DNA of 24,726 nucleotides from the NCBI GenBank assembly GCA_031283395.1, contig JAITBV010000052.1, forward strand, positions 1 through 24,726. Reading direction: 5' to 3'. Below the pieces are notes generated by a model. That model ran no database searches. It saw only the letters and a list, made by a program, of their open reading frames with translations, and was not told the DNA's origin. The position numbers were made by a program, and so were the translations under genes. This document shows, in pieces, positions 21,165 to 24,726 of the stretch. How positions within the stretch are numbered: the first letter of the stretch is position 1; every line of letters begins with the position of its first letter. This stretch comes from Candidatus Adiutrix sp. Lineage in GTDB: Bacteria > Desulfobacterota > Desulfarculia > Adiutricales > Adiutricaceae.

Positions 21165-21991
21165 TACGGCCCCACGTCTGCGTTGCCGTTATGCTCCAGA
21201 AAGGCGTAGGCCGAATGATTGTGGATGGATTCAAAATTTTCCGCGGCAATGGAAAATCTGGTGAAGGTATCGTCGGCCAGAAGCTTGACCGCCACCTCCC
21301 GCACCACATCCTCCACAAACATGGGGTTCTGATAGGCGGCCTCGGTGACGAATTTTTCATCCGCCCGCTTTAGAAGTGAAAAAACCTCGGCCGAACTGGA
21401 GGTCTCCACCAGACGGATCAGATCCTCCATCCAGAAGAACTTCTTGAATTCCACCGTCACCGTGACTTGCCCTCTCTGGTTATGGGCGCCGTGAGTGCTG
21501 ATCTCTTTGGAGCAGGGGCAAAGGGTGGTTATGGGGACCGTGACGCTTACGCTTATTTCCGGCCGTCCGTTTTTCTGCGTTCCTCTGATGGCGCAGGAAT
21601 ACTCCATCAGGCTAACCTCTCCGGAAACCGGGGCCTTTTTTTCTATGAAGTAGGGGAAAGACAATTCCAGGTGGGCCGAATCGGCGTTCAGGCGCTGCTT
21701 CATGTCCGAGAGAATGGTGGATATGCTGTGCAGGGAAATGGAATGGCGGTGCCGGGCCAGGATCTCGATAAAGCGTGACATATGGGTGCCCTTGTAATGG
21801 TGCGGCAGATCCACATACATATTCACCGAGGCCACGGTTCTTTGGTCTTTCTGGTTTTTGGCCCGCACGTTTACGGGATAGCGGATGTCCTTGACCCCGA
21901 CCTTGTCTAATTTGATCCGCCTGGTGTCAGGACGGTTCTGGACGTCGGCCATGCCGGCGGAATCAGGCGATTTAGGTCTCTTGTTCATCAT
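21164..21991 (-). CDS. folE2: GTP cyclohydrolase FolE2 (type IB)
   Basis: FolE2 converts GTP to dihydroneopterin triphosphate for folate, and in some bacteria queuosine. Unlike zinc-dependent FolE it can use other metals. The protein is recognised by DVQNRPDTRRIKLDKVG, LCPCSKEIS with Cys158 and Cys160, GAHNQRG, the ADEKFVTEAAYQNP block and SIHNHSAYA near the end. I chose the ATG at 21991 (275 residues), six bases after a GAG. An in-frame TTG at 22012 lacks a ribosome-binding site. An ATG at 21952 fits where homology starts but has none either, so the start is uncertain. It heads the minus-strand operon and is divergent from rpmE. Confidence 0.95.
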   Translation of the reverse strand: MMNKRPKSPDSAGMADVQNRPDTRRIKLDKVGVKDIRYPVNVRAKNQKDQRTVASVNMYVDLPHHYKGTHMSRFIEILARHRHSISLHSISTILSDMKQRLNADSAHLELSFPYFIEKKAPVSGEVSLMEYSCAIRGTQKNGRPEISVSVTVPITTLCPCSKEISTHGAHNQRGQVTVTVEFKKFFWMEDLIRLVETSSSAEVFSLLKRADEKFVTEAAYQNPMFVEDVVREVAVKLLADDTFTRFSIAAENFESIHNHSAYAFLEHNGNADVGP

Positions 21992-22124
21992 AAGGCTCGA
22001 TTCCGGCGGCAAGGGGGTCGCCTCTTAAGAGCTTCAGGCTGAAAATCAAGAACCCCGGTCGGCGTCCAGCAAGGACGTCTCCCGGCTGAAATTCTGAAAT
22101 TGGCCGGTCTTTAAAAATCACGAT

Positions 22125-22154
22125 ATTCTACACTTTATGAACGCCGCTTGTCAA
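22125..22154 (-). promoter_or_regulatory. Sigma-70-type promoter for the folE2-murA operon
   Basis: Perfect TTGACA (22154-22149), an 18-base spacer and TAGAAT (22130-22125, 5 of 6) on the minus strand. The leader to 21991 would be about 125 bases. It contains a small CGTCC-TTGCT-GGACG hairpin and a CTCTTAAGAG palindrome, but I see no known riboswitch pattern. Nothing else coding is visible in the 324-base gap up to rpmE. Confidence 0.65.
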
Positions 22155-22227
22155 ACAGTGGTTCACGGACAAAGGCGCCCGCGTTCGGTACGGAGCGGCC
22201 GGATATCAATTAAGTAAGGCTATAGAA

Positions 22228-22239
22228 TCCCAATTGGGA
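22228..22239. promoter_or_regulatory. Perfect 12-bp palindrome between folE2 and rpmE, possible operator
   Basis: TCCCAATTGGGA is its own reverse complement and ends eight bases before the rpmE -35 box. The position suits an operator or activator site. It does not match the Zur, Fur or LexA patterns I know. Confidence 0.4.
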
Positions 22240-22247
22240 GAAAAAGA

Positions 22248-22276
22248 TTGCCTTAGGGCCGAAATTATGGTTTAAT
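22248..22276 (+). promoter_or_regulatory. Sigma-70-type promoter for rpmE-DUF1385-prfA-prmC
   Basis: TTGCCT (22248-22253, 4 of 6), a 17-base spacer and TTTAAT (22271-22276, 5 of 6). Transcription would begin near 22283, giving a leader of about 33 bases that includes the GGGAGG site for rpmE. Confidence 0.6.
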
Positions 22277-22315
22277 ATATGATTCAGATAAATTAGGCCA
22301 CTTTGGGAGGGCACG

Positions 22316-22546
22316 ATGAAACCAGATATTCACCCGAACTTCAAGCCTGTCACCGCCGCCTGCGCCAGCGGCAACGAGTTCGCCACCGGCTCGGTCCTGG
22401 ATTCCACCAAGGTGGAAATCTGCTCCGCCTGTCATCCCTTTTACACCGGCAAGCAGAAACTGGTGGATACCGCCGGCCGGGTCGAACGTTTCCAGCGCAA
22501 ATATGCCAAAGCCCCTCAACCCGGGGTGAAATCCAATAAAAAATAA
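22316..22546 (+). CDS. rpmE: Ribosomal protein bL31
   Basis: A 76-residue large-subunit protein that bridges the two ribosomal subunits. MKPDIHPNF at the start and [19 protein letters not shown] in the middle are diagnostic. The zinc-ribbon form of bL31 has cysteines at positions 16, 18, 37 and 40 in E. coli. Here Cys16, Cys36 and Cys39 are present but position 18 is Ser (CAS in place of CxC), so only three of four ligands remain. The ATG has GGGAGG five bases upstream. It heads the frequent rpmE-DUF1385-prfA-prmC cluster and is divergent from folE2. Confidence 0.96.
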   Translation: MKPDIHPNFKPVTAACASGNEFATGSVLDSTKVEICSACHPFYTGKQKLVDTAGRVERFQRKYAKAPQPGVKSNKK

Positions 22547-22549
22547 GAT

Positions 22550-23548
22550 ATGAGGGCCTTTCTGACCGCCTTGGCCCTGCCGACCGTCCTGGCCCACCTA
22601 GGCCGTGCCTTGTATTCCACGAACGTGACGGTGGGCGGTCAGGCGGTCATTGAAGGGGTCATGATGCGCGGGCCGAACCGTTGGACTGTGGCCGTGCGCC
22701 GGGCCGATGGCAGCCTGGCCACCACTGCCGTCGCCTGCCGCCCTTGGACCCTCCGTCGACCTCTTTGGGGCCGCCCCTTCCTCCGGGGCGGCGTGGTTCT
22801 TTTGGAATCCATGGTCCTGGGCCTCAAGGCCCTTAGCTATTCCGCCGAAGTGGCCGCCGCTGAAACGGCCGCTGATAACGAAGGTACTCCTCCCCAGTCC
22901 GCTTTGGGTTTCTGGCCCCTGGCCCTGACCCTGGCCGCCGCCTTCGCCCTGGCTCTGGGACTGTTCGTGGCTCTGCCTCATGTTTTGAGCCTCCTTATGG
23001 GCAGCTTTTGGGATTTTGACGAAACTTCGGGCTGGTTTCACCTTTTGGACGGCGTTTTCAAGTTCGTTTTTTTCCTGAGCTATGTTCAGGCCATCAGCCT
23101 GATTCCTGAAATACGCCGGGTCTACGCCTATCACGGGGCCGAACACCAGGCCATTTTCGCTTTTGAAGCCGGGGATTCGCCCTTGACCCCGGAGCGGGCC
23201 GCCCGTCATCCCTTATGTCATCCCCGCTGCGGTACGGCTTTCATTTTTTTGGTGCTGGCCCTGAGCATCCTGTTATTTGCGGCCGTTTTCCCCCTCTTTT
23301 TTCCCGTTGGCGGCTCTTTCGGCCCGCTTCGGACCATAGCCGGCATAGCCCTGAAAACGCTCCTCCTTCCGCCTCTGGCCGGTCTGGCCTATGAGGTCAC
23401 CCGGCTGGCCGGCCGGGCCGCCCCCGGTTCTCCTTGGCGGATACTGTCGAGCCCGGGCCTGTGGCTGCAACGCCTGACTACCCGCCGGCCCGACGAGGCT
23501 CAATTGGAAGTGGCCCTGACCGCCTTGGAACAGGCCGTTGCCGCTTGA
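22550..23548 (+). CDS. DUF1385 (YqhQ-like) metal-binding-like membrane protein
   Basis: A 332-residue membrane protein of a widespread family without an established function, regularly found between rpmE and prfA. The opening GGQAVIEGVMMRGP (29-42) is diagnostic. Hydrophobic segments lie near 120-150, 168-186, 228-250 and 260-285. The conserved YHGAEHQAIFAFE (194-206) and HPLCHPRCGTAF (220-231) put several His and Cys residues on cytosolic or membrane-edge loops, which looks like a metal site; that is inference. The gene starts three bases after the rpmE stop with no clear ribosome-binding site, so it is probably translated by coupling. Confidence 0.92.
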   Translation: MRAFLTALALPTVLAHLGRALYSTNVTVGGQAVIEGVMMRGPNRWTVAVRRADGSLATTAVACRPWTLRRPLWGRPFLRGGVVLLESMVLGLKALSYSAEVAAAETAADNEGTPPQSALGFWPLALTLAAAFALALGLFVALPHVLSLLMGSFWDFDETSGWFHLLDGVFKFVFFLSYVQAISLIPEIRRVYAYHGAEHQAIFAFEAGDSPLTPERAARHPLCHPRCGTAFIFLVLALSILLFAAVFPLFFPVGGSFGPLRTIAGIALKTLLLPPLAGLAYEVTRLAGRAAPGSPWRILSSPGLWLQRLTTRRPDEAQLEVALTALEQAVAA

Positions 23549-23578
23549 GCGGCTCAAACCGTGTGGCCGGAGAGGTCG

Positions 23579-24643
23579 ATGTTCGGTGATTTTAGCGAAA
23601 TCGAGGCCAACTACGCCAAGCTGGAAGCGGAACTCAGCGACCCGATCCAGGCCCGGGACCCCAAAATCTACCGGGATCTGGCCCGTCGGCATAACGAATT
23701 AGGCAAGGTTGTGTCCGCTTGGCGTCAACTATGCAAAATACAAGCCGAATTGGTCGGGGCCCGGGCCCTGTTGACTGAAGTCAACCCCGAACTGCGAGCC
23801 TTGGCCCAATCTGAAATGGAAGACCTGAGCGACCGGGAGGCCCGGGCCGAAGAAAAATTGAAGATGCTCCTTTTGCCCAAGGACCCCAATGATGATAAAA
23901 ACACCGTGATGGAAATCCGGGCCGGCACCGGGGGGGAGGAGGCCGCCCTGTTTGCGGCCGACCTGTTCCGAATGTACAGCCGTTATGCTGAAAGCCGGGG
24001 CTGGCGGGTGGAAATATTGAGTTCCAGCCCCACTGACGGCGGCGGGTTCAAGGAAATAATCACCCTCATTGAAGGAGAGCGGGTTTACAGCCAGTTTAAA
24101 TATGAAAGCGGAGTCCACCGGGTCCAACGGGTGCCGATCACCGAAACCCAAGGCCGCATTCACACTTCGGCCGTGACCGTGGCCGTGCTGCCCGAAGCTG
24201 AAGAGATCGAGGTGGAGATCAAACCCGAAGAAATAAAAGTGGATGTTTTTCGCTCCTCCGGCCCGGGCGGCCAGAGCGTTAACACTACCGATTCCGCCGT
24301 GAGGGTGACCCATCTTTCCACCGGCCTGGTGGTCATCTGTCAGGATGAAAAATCACAAATCAAAAATAAAATAAAAGCTTTGCGTGTTCTGCGGGCTCGA
24401 CTTTTGGACCAGATGGCCGCTGAACAGCGGAATCGCATCAGCGAAGAACGCCGCGACCAAGTCGGTTCAGGGGACCGTAGCGAGCGCATCCGCACCTACA
24501 ACTTCCCCCAAGGTCGTCTGACCGATCACCGGGTGGGCCTGACCATCTATCGCCTGGGGGATATCCTGGACGGCGACCTAGGGGAGATATTGGCCACAGT
24601 AGGCGCTCATTTCCAGGCCCAAAAGCTGACCAGGGACCAATGA
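23579..24643 (+). CDS. prfA: Peptide chain release factor 1
   Basis: RF1 reads UAA and UAG and triggers peptide release. The 354 residues contain the codon-reading PxT motif as PIT (186-188) in [19 protein letters not shown], and the catalytic GGQ at 230-232 in [17 protein letters not shown]. The PIT motif separates it from RF2, which has SPF. The ATG at 23579 has GGAG six bases upstream and is preferred to the GTG at 23561. Its stop overlaps the next start as ATGA. The neighbouring PrmC methylates the Gln of GGQ, so the two genes are functionally paired. Confidence 0.98.
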   Translation: MFGDFSEIEANYAKLEAELSDPIQARDPKIYRDLARRHNELGKVVSAWRQLCKIQAELVGARALLTEVNPELRALAQSEMEDLSDREARAEEKLKMLLLPKDPNDDKNTVMEIRAGTGGEEAALFAADLFRMYSRYAESRGWRVEILSSSPTDGGGFKEIITLIEGERVYSQFKYESGVHRVQRVPITETQGRIHTSAVTVAVLPEAEEIEVEIKPEEIKVDVFRSSGPGGQSVNTTDSAVRVTHLSTGLVVICQDEKSQIKNKIKALRVLRARLLDQMAAEQRNRISEERRDQVGSGDRSERIRTYNFPQGRLTDHRVGLTIYRLGDILDGDLGEILATVGAHFQAQKLTRDQ

Positions 24644-24726
24644 CCGCGGAAACCTGGACCGTGGGCCGCCTTTTGAGCGTAACCACTGATTTTCTGGGTG
24701 ACAAAGGTTCAAGCACCCCCCGCCTG
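24640..24726 (+). CDS. prmC: Release factor glutamine methyltransferase, N-terminal fragment (3' end outside window)
   Basis: Only the first 29 residues are present. The helix [24 protein letters not shown] matches the start of the PrmC N-terminal domain (the usual ending is ...SPRLDAELLL). PrmC methylates the Gln of the GGQ motif in RF1 and RF2. The four-base ATGA overlap with prfA and the standard prfA-prmC order support the call. The catalytic domain cannot be checked. Confidence 0.85.
   Translation, partial: MTAETWTVGRLLSVTTDFLGDKGSSTPRL

Noticed and set aside
21992..22120. Riboswitch (tetrahydrofolate or preQ1) in the folE2 leader
   Set aside because: Only small hairpins were found; the conserved core sequences of those riboswitch classes are not visible.
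22228..22239. Zur box upstream of rpmE
   Set aside because: The palindrome is perfect, but its sequence does not match the Zur sites I know, so it is left as an unassigned operator candidate.

Overview
The window reads as a chromosomal segment of a GC-rich Gram-negative bacterium, most likely a sulfur- or sulfate-metabolising member of the Desulfobacterota (the old Deltaproteobacteria). The main evidence is a genuine two-cysteine DsrC and a ferredoxin with a CxxDxxC first cluster, very like ferredoxin III of Desulfovibrio africanus. kdsB, murA, psd and pspABC show a lipopolysaccharide-bearing outer membrane. There are no tRNA or rRNA genes, CRISPR arrays, insertion sequences or phage genes. 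Nearly every base lies in a compact, ordinary-looking gene.

Layout. (1) 1-1732: the 3' end of an HD-GYP c-di-GMP phosphodiesterase faces cobU and a PPOX-type flavin-binding gene. (2) 1733-6731: a divergent promoter pair separates the PPOX gene from dsrC. dsrC is followed by a long protein with two dead GGDEF-like domains and a TPR array, which overlaps ftsK. (3) 6769-10969, minus strand: polA overlaps the gene of a secreted unknown protein, and upstream of both is a small HEFIH putative metalloprotease. (4) 11027-12720: an AT-rich regulatory region with a sigma-54-type promoter and two inverted repeats precedes pspA-pspB-pspC. (5) 12724-14112, minus strand: a B6-vitamer kinase, a small membrane protein, a strong terminator and the ferredoxin.

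(6) 14317-21991, minus strand: a probable eight-gene run, folE2-murA-psd-kdsB-ecfT-like-oppD-oppF-cstA. Several junctions overlap by 1-4 bases. Its themes are the cell envelope (peptidoglycan, phosphatidylethanolamine, Kdo) and nutrient uptake. (7) 22248-24726, plus strand: the classic translation cluster rpmE-DUF1385-prfA-prmC, cut off at the window edge.

No obvious new defence or mobile system is present. The points most worth a second look are the dsrC / GGDEF-TPR / ftsK arrangement, the architecture of the psp control region, the Asp-ligated ferredoxin, an incomplete zinc site in bL31 beside folE2, two genes with a -10 element exactly nine bases before an SD-less start codon, and an OppD/OppF pair with no permease that sits next to an EcfT-like membrane protein.
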